A DNA stretch of 64,000 nt from Rhizoclosmatium globosum (GCA_002104985.1 MCGO01000180.1:1-64000); one strand, 5' to 3'; counted from the stretch's first letter, positions 12,093 to 23,559 are shown. Made by a program: numbers and translations. Notes: generated by a model not told the origin, from the letters alone.

Positions 12093-12384
12093 CTGTCGTT
12101 GTTGCGAGAGCAAGAGTTTGTGTTGGTCGAAAAAAACAAAAAGGGGTCATCAAAACTTCTCTATTATATTTAAATCATGCGTGTTGTATTAGGGTTTCAG
12201 TAAGAGACATTCAATATCACTAGAAAGAAAGTGCGAGGTTGAGGAGTAAAGGCCGTCTTTCTATGTGGACGCTGACTATTCGCCGACTGCAAGTGCGTTT
12301 TCAGCATTTTAACCCTGAAACCAAAACTTCCCTTCATCAAAAGTAAATGATATTATATAATTAAATCATAGTTTACACTCGAAA

Positions 12385-14095
12385 ATGTCTGCTCGAATCA
12401 CTCCGATGACAACAACTCAGCAACAACCACAAAACACGCAACCAAAGCGAAGGCCCAAAGCAAAAGCAAAAGCAGCCCCTCCTCCGAAACCAAAGCCTGT
12501 TACTGCCCGGCAAACTGCAGTCAAAACCTCGGCTGTAACCAAGAAGCAATGGGACGATCAAGTCTTTGATGCCATGCAAGAGCACCTGTTCGAAGGCAAA
12601 GTGACGAAGGATATGCTGAGGAACTTGACGGTGAGTTTGTCAGTTGGATGGGGCAGCTGAGCAACTTTCATTTGAACAGGCTAAGTTCCTTGAGCCTCGT
12701 CACTACGAAGCTGTGCTTGAGGAACGAATTGCGATTGATATCTGTGGATACCCTCTTTGCGAGAAACCTCGAATGGTGAGACGAGATTTCGTAATTGCAT
12801 TCGATTGCTCAACGACAACAAAACAGAAAGCTGTTGGCCAATACCGAATTTCAAACAACAAAGTCTATGATATTACGAATCTGAAACGATTTTGCTCAAA
12901 GGAATGTATGGCTGCGTCGAGTTACCTGCAGACACAGATCCCTGTGGATCCAGGATACATTCGTGATTATGATAGCGTGCGGGAATTGCTTGAAATATTA
13001 GATGCTTCTGATATGGCTTCAATGTGAGTTCTGGAAGGTTAATCTGCTCAGGATTAATTTTGAATCTGTAGACGTACTTCGATTGATGCTACCAAAGGCT
13101 CCGCACCGTTAGATAAAGCCAGTAGAGATGCATTAGTTATGGCTCACATCAAAGAACTAGTGTCTCAGGCCCCAAAGCCGCCATCAATACCTTCGTTAGT
13201 TGGAAACATTTCCGAAAGCATATTGGATCCTGATGCTCTTGTCATTCGCGAAAACACGAATCCCGACATATCTGGGTTGCTCAATTTCAATACGCTATCA
13301 ATTACGACTGAGGATGCTGAAATGGTCGAAGGTTTCCGTGTGTCCCGTCAAGGCCGGGCATTGACAGACCTTCTGGCTGAGTACGAAGAGAAGCGACAAG
13401 AGCGGGAAAGACAATCCAAACAAGTCTCTCAAGAACCACAGAAGCCTATTCCAAGTGCTCAACCGCCAAAAGCTACAGAACAAAAGCCGACTGCTCTGAG
13501 CACGGACTCTACTTTAACTGACAATGAATTCACAGATGCGGAAGACGCATCCGACGAAGAACCAACCACCACCCAACAATGGCCCCGCCCCTCCAAAAAA
13601 TCCGTCTCCCAATCCGCCTCCCGCACACACCTCTCTCTCTTTGGCCGTCTTCACACATACCTCTCAACCCTCCCCACATCCGAAACCAAAAACTACATCG
13701 AAAAATCCCCGACAAACATGGACGCCTTCCACGCATCCCTCTTTGACCACGGTCACGACATGGACGCGCTTTCCCTCCGCACGAAAATCTTTTCCGAACG
13801 CGCTGCAAAAGCGTGCATGTCGATTTGCAGGCGCGCTCGCGTCGAGATGAGGGTCGAGTGGGTGTTGGAGCTGTTGGAGACGTTTTGGGTGAGGAGTGGG
13901 GAGTTTGTTGGGGGTGTTGAGGAGAGGGTTGTTGCGCTTTGTTTTATTAAGGTTGTGGCGGATGTGAGGGGTGGTGTGTTTTTGGAGGAGGTTTGTGAGC
14001 GGGTGTGGGTGGAAAGGGTTGTGAGAGGAGAGACTGGTGGGAATGTTGGAGTGGATGAGGTCGGTGCTTTGGTACGGAGTGTGTTTTATATGTGA
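12385..14095 (+). CDS. RTR1: RNA polymerase II CTD phosphatase Rtr1/RPAP2
   Basis: Exons 12385-12630, 12680-12775, 12827-13023 and 13072-14095 give 520 residues. After a basic Pro/Lys-rich head, the Rtr1 zinc module is seen: ICGYPLCEKP followed by KRFCSKECMAASSYL, which supplies the Cys ligands. Rtr1/RPAP2 removes Ser5 phosphate from the Pol II C-terminal domain and helps in polymerase import. The last exon carries a long acidic/serine-rich linker and a C-terminal helical part. That exon switches from C-rich coding sequence (13550-13750) to G/T-rich coding sequence (13830-14095). Confidence 0.88.
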
Positions 14096-14127
14096 GTTGT
14101 GGATTGGTTAAGTAAAGTAACTCTTTA

Positions 14128-14976
14128 TTACGGTGCGTTGTTTGTCTTTGTCAATGGTTGTTTTGTTGTTGCCATAGAAGCAGATCGAGCTGAACTAGCC
14201 CTTGACTGATGAATGACGCGTATTTTCATCAAACTCAGCATAAGAAAGACGAGAGACATCAGTAAAGTGATGATGGAAAACATAAAATTGATGACTTCAA
14301 GCTTCTTCACAGTCGCTACCCCTACAAATACAGCAACCATGAAGAAACACAGTATCGTACTCCCTATTCCGTACCAACAAATCATCAAAAAATCCTTCAA
14401 AGCAGGTTCGTCTTCCAAATGAGTTGTCCTCAGAAATTGAATGAATGAGCCCAGCATTACACCGTCGAATACTACTATCACGAACCCAGTCACGCCATGA
14501 ATACCGAAATAAATCGGAACATATCGTGTTGAGAGTGGCTCAAGGGAATAAAGCGCTGTTGCGGCACATTCGGCCATGAGAAGAACAGGCACCAACTTCA
14601 AAAACAATCTCATTCCCGAAAACACAAACTTAAACTGTCTTCGAACGATATCAGAGCCGCGTGCCCATGTATAGCGTAAATAACAATACTGTAAAAGAGC
14701 AAACATAAATCCTGACAATATTCCCATGGCTTTCGAAAGTGGACTGCCAACTTCCGCGTAAAATCGTTGTGTTCCGATTGAGATGCTGAACCCAGCGCTT
14801 GCAAAGTTTCCTGTGATGATGAGGACATTAAAGAGTGACGCGAATGCTTTCCAAGTGAAATCTTTCGACACGAGGAGAAACTCATAAACTACAATAAAGT
14901 ATATGATGTAGAATATCAATAGAATCGAGATACTTGTTGCGATAGAGCAGAGAATGATTGAAGGCAAGATGAGCAT
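14128..14976 (-). CDS. Seven-helix membrane protein, tandem family copy A
   Basis: Single exon of 282 residues starting MLILPSIILCSIATSI. Seven hydrophobic segments are evident at about residues 1-30, 45-70, 85-105, 120-145, 150-180, 193-220 and 225-252. Between helices 3 and 4 lies the loop YTWARGSDIVRRQ, kept in all copies, and the tail is Ser/Thr/Lys-rich. Topology fits a GPCR-like receptor, but I do not recognise the family. An extension upstream of this Met is possible but is not shared by all copies. It is the nearest relative of the broken copy B next door. Confidence 0.75.
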   Translation of the reverse strand: MLILPSIILCSIATSISILLIFYIIYFIVVYEFLLVSKDFTWKAFASLFNVLIITGNFASAGFSISIGTQRFYAEVGSPLSKAMGILSGFMFALLQYCYLRYTWARGSDIVRRQFKFVFSGMRLFLKLVPVLLMAECAATALYSLEPLSTRYVPIYFGIHGVTGFVIVVFDGVMLGSFIQFLRTTHLEDEPALKDFLMICWYGIGSTILCFFMVAVFVGVATVKKLEVINFMFSIITLLMSLVFLMLSLMKIRVIHQSRASSARSASMATTKQPLTKTNNAP

Positions 14977-15224
14977 CACTGTGGGATGAACAATGACAAT
15001 GGACGAGAATTTAGAATGAGGAATGTACGCAAGACAAATATACGTTGAAATTTTAGGGTTTTGCCCTTGTAAATCCTTGTTGACCAATCCTAGCCATTAA
15101 GCTTCACAAAAATGATATTGCAACGCGAACAGCTGAGTAGAGTGCATGAATGACGTTGATGTTGTGTCAAAGTGTATGTTAAACATATGATGTTATGGAT
15201 TTTGTTCTGTTAATTCTCACTTTA

Positions 15225-16042
15225 TTATGGTGTGTTGTTCGTCTTACTTGACAATTGTTTTGTTATTGTTATAGACATGGATTGAGCCGAGCTAGCTCTT
15301 GAGTGATGAACGACTCGTATTTTCATCATATTCAGCATAAATAAGACCAGAGATATCAATAGCGCGATGATAGAAAACAGAAAATTCACGACTTCATAGC
15401 TCTGAACAGTCCCAACCCCAACAAATACAGCAATCATGAAGAAGCAGAGTATCGTACTCCATATACCATACCAACTTATTATCAAGAAATCTCGTGAAGT
15501 ATCTTCCTCTTCCATATGAGTATTCCTCAAACATTGGATGAAGGAACTTAGCATTACCCCATCGAATACTATTACGAGGAGCCCTGTTACACCATGAATA
15601 CCGATATACATAAGCACATACAGTGTTGAGGTTGGTTCAAGGGTGTAAAACACGCTTGCAACGCATTCCGCAACGAGGAGAATTGGAACCAACTTCAAAA
15701 ACAATCTCATTCCGAAAAACACAAATTTCACTTGTCGTCGTACAATGTCACAGCCGCGTGCCCAAGTGTAGCGTAAGTAGCAATATTGTAAAACAGCAAA
15801 CATCAATCCTGACAATATTCCCATCGCTTTCGAAAGTGGGGATCCAACTTGCGCATAAAATCGTTGTGTTCGTTTCCTGTGATGATGAGAACGTTGAAAA
15901 GTGAAGCCATCGCTTTCCAAGAAAAGTCTTTGGACACGATGATAAACTCATGGATAATAATGAAGTAGACGATATAGAATACCAAGAAGATCGAAAGTGC
16001 GGTTGCGATGGAGCAGAGAATGATTGAGGATAAGATCAGCAT
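15225..16042 (-). pseudogene. Seven-helix membrane protein, tandem family copy B, frameshifted by a deletion
   Basis: The start (MLILSSIILCSIATAL, at 16042) and the rest of the protein down to 15225 are both present but in different frames. At 15871/15872 the sequence jumps from ...IITGN to the codons for QRFYAQVG; compared with copy A about 31 nt of helix 2 are missing, which shifts the frame. Everything downstream is otherwise intact, including YTWARGCDIVRRQ and the C-terminal tail, so the loss looks recent or is an assembly slip. Confidence 0.8.
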
Positions 16043-16153
16043 GGCTGTGGAATGGACAATGGAAGCGAAATTTATAAGTATGGGAGGAAAAGAGATGTTT
16101 ATAAAAACAACTTCCAAATAGGCCATACAGCCAGGGTAATGCAAAACTATTTA

Positions 16154-16996
16154 TTAAACCACAATCTTTGTCTTTGCTGATGGTTGTTTTGCTGTTATGG
16201 AAACGAATCGAGCTGAGTTTCTTCTTGACTGAACGACTCGTATTTTCATCATGCTTAGCATAAAAAATACTAGAGACACTAATAGTGTTATAACGGAGAA
16301 CAAGAAATTGTTAACATCGCCACGTTTAACTAGCCCTGCTCCAACAAATACGACATTCACGGAAAAGCAGAGTAAAGAACTTCCTATTCCGTACCAGCTT
16401 ATTATCAAGAAATCTTCAGAAACAGCTTCCTCTTCCGTATGAGTACTTCTCAAACATTGGATGAATGAAATCAACATAACAGCGTCGAAAACAACTACCA
16501 CGAACCCAGTCACGCCATAAATACCAAAAAATATTGAAGCAACTTGTGCTGATTTTGGTTTGAGGATATAAACCGCGCTTACAGTACACTCAGCGATGAG
16601 TAGAATAGGAACCCACATCAACAACAGACTCATTCCCGAAAACAAAGGCTTAAACGACCGGCGCACGATATCAGAACCGCGTGCCCAAGTACAACGCAAA
16701 TAGCAATACTCTGAAAGTGCAATTGTAAATCCTGCAATTATACCCATGCCTTTCTGAAGTGGGGAATCAGCTTCTGCATAAAATCGTTGAACTGCTACAG
16801 AGATACTGAAACCGACGCTAGCAAGGTTTCCTGTGATGATGAGAATATTGAAAAGCGATGCAAATGCTTTCCATGAGAAGCCTTTTGACACAAGGACAAA
16901 CTCATTGATAATTATGAAATAGATGAGGTAGAATACCAAGAAGAGTGAAACGCCGGTTGCAATTGAGCAGAGAATGGTTGAGGGTAAGATCAGCAT
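16154..16996 (-). CDS. Seven-helix membrane protein, tandem family copy C
   Basis: Single exon of 280 residues with the family start MLILPSTILCSIATGV, seven predicted helices and the loop CTWARGSDIVRRS between helices 3 and 4. It resembles copy D most (shared LFGMSLL-like region after SFKPLFSGM, HTEEEAVSEDF before helix 6, VNNFLFSVI). It lies about 110 bp from its neighbours and reads in the same direction. Family unknown; receptor-like topology only. Confidence 0.75.
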   Translation of the reverse strand: MLILPSTILCSIATGVSLFLVFYLIYFIIINEFVLVSKGFSWKAFASLFNILIITGNLASVGFSISVAVQRFYAEADSPLQKGMGIIAGFTIALSEYCYLRCTWARGSDIVRRSFKPLFSGMSLLLMWVPILLIAECTVSAVYILKPKSAQVASIFFGIYGVTGFVVVVFDAVMLISFIQCLRSTHTEEEAVSEDFLIISWYGIGSSLLCFSVNVVFVGAGLVKRGDVNNFLFSVITLLVSLVFFMLSMMKIRVVQSRRNSARFVSITAKQPSAKTKIVV

Positions 16997-17109
16997 TTGT
17001 GTGGGATGGACAATGGAAGCGAAATTTATAATGAGTTAAGTATTCAAGGTAAATAGATGTTTATAATAACAACTGCCAAATAAGCCATGAAGTCATATTT
17101 AGGGGAATG

Positions 17110-17955
17110 CTAAACCATATTGTCCACCTTCACGGAGGGACGTTTTGCCGTTGTAACAGAATTGGATTGAGACGAATTGCTTCTTGACTGTAAGACTCGT
17201 ATTTTCATCATGCTTAGCATCAAAAACACCAAAGAAATTAATACTGCGATAACGGAGAACAAGAAATTGTTAACTTCGACGCGTTTAACTAACCCTGCTC
17301 CAACAAATACGACATTCACGGCAAAGCAGAAAATAGAGCTCCCTACTCCGTACCAACTAATTATCATGAAATCTTCAGAAACAGCTTCCTCTTCCGTATG
17401 AGTACTTCTCAAACATTTGATGAATGAAATCAACATAACAGCGTCGAAAACAACTACCACAAACCCAGTCACGCCATAAATACCGAAAAATATTGAAGCA
17501 ACTTGTGCTGAGTTTGGTTTGAGGATATAAACCGCACTTAAAGTACACTCAGCGACGAGTAGAATAGGAACCCACTTCAAGAACAATCTCATTCCTGAGA
17601 ACAAAGGCTTAAAGGATCGGCGCACGATATTAGAGGCGCGTGCCCAAGTACAGCGCAAATAGCAATACTCTGAAAGTGCTACTGTAAATCCCGCAATAAT
17701 ACCCATGGCTTTTTGAAGCGGCGAATCAGCTTCTGCATAAAATCGTTGAACTGCTACAGAGATACTGAAACCAACGCTAGCAATGTTTCCTGTGATGATG
17801 AGAATATTGAAGAGCGATGCAAATGCTTTCCATGAGAAGTCTTTCGACACAAGGACAAACTCATTGATAATTATGAAATAGATGATGTAGACTACCAAGA
17901 AGAATGAAACGCCAGTTGCAATGGAGCAGAGAATGATTGAGGGTAAGATCAGCAT
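17110..17955 (-). CDS. Seven-helix membrane protein, tandem family copy D
   Basis: Single exon of 281 residues from the conserved start MLILPSIILCSIATGV at 17955; the frame is open 22 codons farther upstream, but that part is not shared. Same helix pattern and loop (CTWARASNIVRRS, with Ala and Asn where the others have Gly and Asp). Very close to copy C, so one arose from the other by recent tandem duplication. Function unknown. Confidence 0.75.
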   Translation of the reverse strand: MLILPSIILCSIATGVSFFLVVYIIYFIIINEFVLVSKDFSWKAFASLFNILIITGNIASVGFSISVAVQRFYAEADSPLQKAMGIIAGFTVALSEYCYLRCTWARASNIVRRSFKPLFSGMRLFLKWVPILLVAECTLSAVYILKPNSAQVASIFFGIYGVTGFVVVVFDAVMLISFIKCLRSTHTEEEAVSEDFMIISWYGVGSSIFCFAVNVVFVGAGLVKRVEVNNFLFSVIAVLISLVFLMLSMMKIRVLQSRSNSSQSNSVTTAKRPSVKVDNMV

Positions 17956-18191
17956 TTGTGGGATGGACAATGAAAAGAAATTATGAACGAATGAAGTATG
18001 AGACAAACAGGTGTTCATCAAATCAATCGTTAAAGGAGCTGTTCAGTCAATTGTGTGAATAATACACGTCAACCTGTCTAAGGTATGATAAAAGCAGTGA
18101 CCCGGATAAACATCTAAGCAACCAAAAAATAAGGTAGAGCGTTTTATGGTAAAGTATGTATTTAATTTTCGCTGAGTTAATTGCTTCTTTA

Positions 18192-19040
18192 TTATGGTCC
18201 GTTGTATGTCCGACTTGACACCTGCTTTGTTATCGAGATGGATATGGATTGAGCTGAGCTACCTCTCGACTGATGAATGATTCGTATTTTCATCATGGTC
18301 AGCATAAAGAAGACCAGAGACATGAAAACCGCGATTACGGAAAATAGGAAATTGCTGACTTCGAGGCTTTCAACAATGCCTGCTCCAACAAACACTGCAA
18401 TCATTGCGAAGCAAAGTAGAGTACTTCCTATTCCGTACCAACTAATCATTAATAAGTCTTTCGAAGCAGCTTCTTCTTCCATATGAGTGTTTCGCAAACA
18501 TTGGATGAATGAACTCAGCATTATACTGTCGAATGCGATAATAAGAGCTCCAACTACACTATGGATTCCAAAGTATATTAGTGTATACACTGTTGAGTCA
18601 GGTTCAACTGTGTGTAACGCCGTTGCAACACATTCTGTAATAAGCGGAATGGGCATCAACTTCACGAACAAACTCATTCCTGAGAAAGCAAACTTGAATT
18701 GTCGTCGCACAATATCCGATCCACGTGCCCAAGTATAACGCAAATAGCAATATTCAGAAAGTGCGACTGTAAATCCGGCAATTATACCCATGGCCTTTTG
18801 AAGTGGCGAATCGACTTCTGCATAAAATCGTTGAGCTCCCATAAAGATGCTGAAGCCAGCGCTGGAAAAGTTTCCAGTGAGGATGAGGATGTTGAAGAGC
18901 GATGCCATTGCTTTCAATGAAAAGTCCTTGGACACGAGGAGAAACTCATGAACCACAATGAAATAAATGATGTAAAGCATCAAAAAGAGTGAAAGACTCG
19001 TTGCGATGGAGCATAGAATGATCGAGGGTAAGATAAGCAT
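18192..19040 (-). CDS. Seven-helix membrane protein, tandem family copy E
   Basis: Single exon of 282 residues from the conserved start MLILPSIILCSIATSL at 19040; an in-frame Met 22 codons upstream also exists. Seven helices, loop YTWARGSDIVRRQ, and a Ser/Thr tail as in copies A and B. It combines features of the A/B pair (HEFLLVSKDF) and the C/D pair (DSPLQKAMGIIAGFTVALSE), which suggests it is nearest the ancestral form. Outermost and 5'-most member of the array. Confidence 0.75.
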   Translation of the reverse strand: MLILPSIILCSIATSLSLFLMLYIIYFIVVHEFLLVSKDFSLKAMASLFNILILTGNFSSAGFSIFMGAQRFYAEVDSPLQKAMGIIAGFTVALSEYCYLRYTWARGSDIVRRQFKFAFSGMSLFVKLMPIPLITECVATALHTVEPDSTVYTLIYFGIHSVVGALIIAFDSIMLSSFIQCLRNTHMEEEAASKDLLMISWYGIGSTLLCFAMIAVFVGAGIVESLEVSNFLFSVIAVFMSLVFFMLTMMKIRIIHQSRGSSAQSISISITKQVSSRTYNGP

Positions 19041-19444
19041 CGTTGAAGGATGGACAATGGAAGTGGGAGAATTACTCAACAGAAATACAGTGGAAAGAAT
19101 CAACAAAGAGACTTTCAGTCAGCTACAAGTAATAAACACCACAACGTAAATCTCTGTCAACTTGCCTACGCTGTATGATTTACCACTAGTTTTTGCATGA
19201 GTTCCAGAGCTGGAAGGCACTCTTAATATGAATTGAGGCTTATGAAAGTTTGACAAAAGTTACTGATTTAATACTATGTCTAAAATGCCGAAAGCAGTTT
19301 AATAGTTGAATGCAGAAACAATACATTACCAAATAGGCAAAAAAGATGAAACACAGTTGCAGACACGCACCGTTTCTGATTCGGGTTGTTGGTCAATTGG
19401 AAACTAGGTGACACATCTCCACCTCCAAAAAACACCATCCAAAA
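19041..19444. other. Intergenic between divergent seven-helix array and BTG/Tob gene
   Basis: About 400 bp without a supported gene or RNA; it must hold the promoters of the divergent genes on both sides. No clear TATA element or repeat was picked out. Confidence 0.4.
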
Positions 19445-20430
19445 ATGGCCACCCGCCCAACAACATCGTCAACAACAACGCAATCAAAGCGAGTGCAGCC
19501 ACCTTCGCCGACTGGCTCCGACGCAACAACAAACTCAAATTGCTCCAGCGACTTGGCCGACACGGAGAAACGAGGCGGCGAGGCAGAGGTCGCCGCCGCC
19601 GTCGACTTTGTTGGTACGTGACTAAGCGAGAGTAGTTTGACAGTGTGTGCGTGCGTGTGGGATAGTGTGTGGTGTCGTGTGGGAGGGCGGGCGATCGTCG
19701 GCGGAACGAGAGAACGTGCGACGACGGTGGCACGACGCAACAATGAGACACCCACTCTGAAAACCCTACTTTGCGTGCACGCCCCACGCCCCTTCTGTTC
19801 CTATTTGTCACCCTGCTCTCTTTTCTCACTCTCGATTCTACAGCTCGGTATCTGTCAAGTTCTCAGTCGCACCTCACAGATGCCCAAACGAAACAGTACT
19901 TGGCCTCACTGACCTCCCTCCTCCACTCACTCATCAAATCTTCTGCCTGGTCAACTTCCTCGCCACACAAGGGCTCTGCCTCAAGGTGTCTGATGAACCA
20001 CCCAAAACGCTTAGATAAGACGTTTCAAAGAGCTGCCTCAGAAAACTCGATCCCACTGTCCCTGATCCACCCCTTGCTGCCCACCGACTTGGTGTTATGG
20101 ATCGACCCTGGAACTGTATGTTATCGAGTTGGAAGTGATCATTCGCCCGTCATTGGAATCTGGGAAGATCCCGCCGTCACCCAGCAACGAATGTTACAAC
20201 AACAGCAAATCAAGCTCAAATGGAGCCAAGGACAGCATCAACAGCAACAGTATGGAAATTCTCCACCGCAAATGACTGGATATATTACACCACCCTCTGG
20301 ATACATGTCTGGTCACAATAGCCCTCAACTCACTGCTCAGCAAGTCAACTTGCCCCAAAAGACAAGAGTTGTTATGAAAATGCCGGGGTCCGCTTCTACA
20401 AACAGTAGCAGCAGCACCGTGTACATCTAA
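19445..20430 (+). CDS. BTG/Tob family protein (antiproliferative / deadenylase adaptor)
   Basis: Exons 19445-19613 and 19844-20430 with a 230-nt intron, long for this genome, give 251 residues. The start of the BTG fold reads EVAAAVDFV, joined across the intron to ARYLSSSQSHLTD; later come RLDKTFQRAASEN and LPTDLVLWIDPGTVCYRVG, the classic BTG box. The rest is Gln-rich and low-complexity. BTG/Tob proteins bridge the Caf1/Pop2 deadenylase to mRNA-bound proteins and slow growth. The assignment is strong on the box; the Thr/Ser-rich head before it is not conserved. Confidence 0.85.
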
Positions 20431-20928
20431 ACCCCCTCTACACATCCGAAGGAACCTGCTTTGTAGCTATTGATGATGTAGGAGGAGGAAGATGATGGAA
20501 TTAATGTTTTTTGGTTGTTGTTCTTGCTTGTGGCTGGTGTATGTGCTCTAGAATGTCTGAAGGAGGGTTTATGGTTGTTGTGTTTTCAGGTTTTGCCTCA
20601 TATTCATCTCACTCACTCCCCCCTTCCTTCGTTCTCTATTCAATGTTCATATGTGTATTCCTTTTGTGCATCATTTTCACACTTGCAAGTGTAACATTCA
20701 CTTTCGTTCTCCCTCACTTTCTCTTCTTATTTCATCAGTATCTTAATGGGGTTCCTTCTATCATTTTCCTTTTTGGTTTTCTCGTTTTTTAGCTTTGTTG
20801 TAATTGAAAAAAGGTGTTTTCGTTCAGTACTTATTCACGTTGCTATGAAACCAGAAGGTTCTCGTCTCAAGTAGAGAACATGATAATGTCACTGTCCCAA
20901 CTGCCGAATCAATCCCAGTAAAACGCAT
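20431..20928. other. 3' region of the BTG/Tob gene, no further gene seen
   Basis: T-rich, low-coding sequence; no supported gene or RNA. It ends at the target duplication of the MITE. Confidence 0.4.
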
Positions 20929-20934
20929 TTATGA
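20929..20934 (+). repeat. Target-site duplication, left copy
   Basis: TTATGA, matching 21517-21522. Confidence 0.7.
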
Positions 20935-21516
20935 AAGGAGGGGTGACAATCCTAATAAATGGTGCGTACAGTGGTCCGGTCTGCCTGGCAATGCCGTTTT
21001 GGTACGTGCACCTGATTTTCTTATCCGCCCCTCAGGTGTGTCTGAAAACATTGCAGGTACGTGCAGGGTTTTTCCGGCCTGCCTGCTTCGAAATGAGGTT
21101 TGCTTGCACCATATATCCGTTCTGCCTGCCAAGACAGAAGGATTGGGTGTACCCCAAAATAAATATGCCTGCCTGCCTCTGATGCAAGTTAATTGGAGTG
21201 CACGTTGTTTGATGATTGGTTTTCTTCCAACTACTCACTTCAAAGGCAGTGCAACACGTTTATATTGTTAATTTCTTTACTCTTCCTTTAAGAAGTAGTT
21301 ACCTACCGCCAAATTTACTATTTACATATGTAACAGAGGTGCAAACCTGGCCACCTATATATTAAATGGCCTTATTTTTGGTGCAGGTCTCGGCCGCCTG
21401 CCTGAACAAAAAGGGAAGAAAAGGTGCACCATAACTATGGATGCCTGGCTGCCTGTGAAAAACGAGTCAAAGGGTGCACGGTCGTCAAGGTTTTATTGGG
21501 GTTGTCACCCCTCCTT
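20935..21516. mobile_element. MITE, 582 bp, with 15-bp inverted repeats and 6-bp target duplication
   Basis: AAGGAGGGGTGACAA at 20935-20949 is exactly inverted at 21502-21516, and the similarity continues imperfectly inward. Both ends are flanked by TTATGA (20929-20934 and 21517-21522). No coding sequence. Inside, GCCTGCCTG-type and GTGCACC-type motifs recur near both ends, which looks like subterminal transposase sites. The right end is only 52 bp before the PRP19 start codon. Confidence 0.82.
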
Positions 21517-21522
21517 TTATGA
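21517..21522 (+). repeat. Target-site duplication, right copy
   Basis: TTATGA, matching 20929-20934. Confidence 0.7.
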
Positions 21523-21574
21523 AGTACTGCTTTGTTTCTTTTCCGTATCTCTGTTTTTTAATTTCTCTTTCACA

Positions 21575-23507
21575 ATGTTCTGTTCCAGTTGAGTCTCCGC
21601 GTCCGCCACCACCTCAAATCCCCGAAACACTAAACCCGTTTCCGAATGTAGTTTCAGGCGAGCCGCCCGTGGACCCTGTCGTCAGCCGTCTTTCAGGCTT
21701 CCTCTACGAGCGACGACTCATCACAAAGCTGATTGCCGATGGTTCAAAAGAACCAAACACGGACTTTGAAATAACCGAAGATGACTTGATTTCTGTTAAA
21801 ATGAGTACGTGTCTCACTTGCTGTTTGCCTTGGTCTCAGTCCTTAGGGCTATGTTGACCGCCTCGCTTCAAAACTACGCACTGTCCTAACACCAAAAACC
21901 CACAACCAGATCCAAAGATTGTGAAACCTCGTCCACCAACCGTCAACTCAATCCCGTCTCTTCTCTCACTCCTTCAGAACGAATACGACTCTATCATGCT
22001 TGAAACTTACCAGCTCAAACAACAACACCACCAACTGCGCCAGGAACTCTCGAACGCTCTGTACGAAAACGATGCCGCAAAAAGGGTTATTGCTCGACTG
22101 GCGAAGGAACGGGATTTGGCGAGAGAGAACTTGGCCGCTGTGACTGCTGCTGGAGGAGTCTCATCTGCCCCTGGACCAAACGGAAACGATATGGAAGTTG
22201 ACGAAACTCCAGCTTCTGCAAAGGACGAAGCAATTGCAGGTGTGAACCCAGAAATCGCCGCGGTTTTGGACGAAACAGCAGCCGCGTAAGTTCTTCCACA
22301 CCAACAAAGCGCATAGCTAACCCCCTACAAAATAGTCTCGTCAAAACCCGTAAGAAGAGAAAGGCCCCCACCGGCACAGCCACCGCCGAAGAGATCCAAT
22401 CCTACGAGCAAAAGACGGAAATCCCATCTCTCCACAGCACAACACACCCAGGCATCTCTTGCATTGACCTCCTCTCCCTCCCTCCATCTGCTGAAAAGTC
22501 GGAAAAGTCGGATTGGGTCCTCACAGGTGGAAACGACGGAACCATCATCATTAGTGACTGGAAGAACGGTGGAAACGAGGTTGTCAACATTAAAGCGCAC
22601 GGTGCCAAGAAAGTGACGAGTGTCGCGTGGGTTGAGCAAGGGGAGCATGCGGGAAGTATGTTTGTTTCTGGAAGTGTGGATCATACTGTCAAGGTTTGGA
22701 ATGTGAAGGAAGATGGAGATGGATGGGCTGTTGGAAAGGCATCTCACGTTATTAAGGGACATTCTGGGGATGTCACTGATGTTGCTGTTCATCCGTCTGG
22801 ATTGTATGGTGTCAGTGCTTCGTTGGATGCTTCTTGGGCGTTCTTGGACTTGGTGAAGGGTGTACAGGTCTCAAAAACAACGCATCCAGATGGGAAAGAA
22901 GGTTTGTTATTAGTTTACTCTTCTGTTGAGATACTCATCATACTCATTCTTACTTTAACAGCCTACTCAAGCATCGCAATGCACCCAGACGGTCTTATTA
23001 TCGGAACTGGTACCACTGATTCCATCATTCGTATTTGGGAACTCAAGTCTGCTAAAAATGTGGCCACCTTCACTGATTCCGCGCGCCAACTTGCTGGAAG
23101 AATCACATCAATGTCTTTCAGTGAAAACGGATACTACTTTGCAACCGCAGCCGCTGATTCTAATGTTGTGAAATTGTGGGATCTCCGAAAGCTAGAAAAC
23201 TTCCATACCATCGAGGTTGCTGGAAGCAGTGGTTATGAAGGAAAGAAGGGAGTCAGCAAGGTTTCCTTTGACTATGGAGCTGGATTCTTGGGTGTTGCTT
23301 GTGCTGATTCGATTAGGTTTGAAACTCGTAGAATTATGAACAGTGCACTGACCTTTATTCAATAGCGTGTTCCGCAACAAGTCATGGGACGAGCTCATCA
23401 AGTTCTCTCCAAATGGAACTTCCGCTGTCTCAGATTTCAAGTTTGGAGCACACTCCAAATGGATTGCTGCTGCAAGCGAGCGTAAAGTTGTTGTTACTGG
23501 TGTGTAA
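21575..23507 (+). CDS. PRP19: Pre-mRNA-processing factor 19 (U-box / WD40 ubiquitin ligase)
   Basis: Exons 21575-21587 (only 13 nt), 21652-21804, 21910-22285, 22336-22901, 22962-23316 and 23366-23507 join into 534 residues. The tiny first exon creates the expected start MFCSISGE, followed by the U-box ([14 protein letters not shown]), the Prp19 coiled coil ([28 protein letters not shown]) and C-terminal WD repeats ([30 protein letters not shown]). Prp19 is the core of the NineTeen complex, needed for spliceosome activation, and acts as an E3 ligase. The clean splice reconstruction argues the gene is functional. A MITE sits directly before the start. Confidence 0.95.
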
Positions 23508-23559
23508 ATTGATACGAGGGATTAGTCGTGTTATTTTAAGTGACGGAAGATGACTTTGG

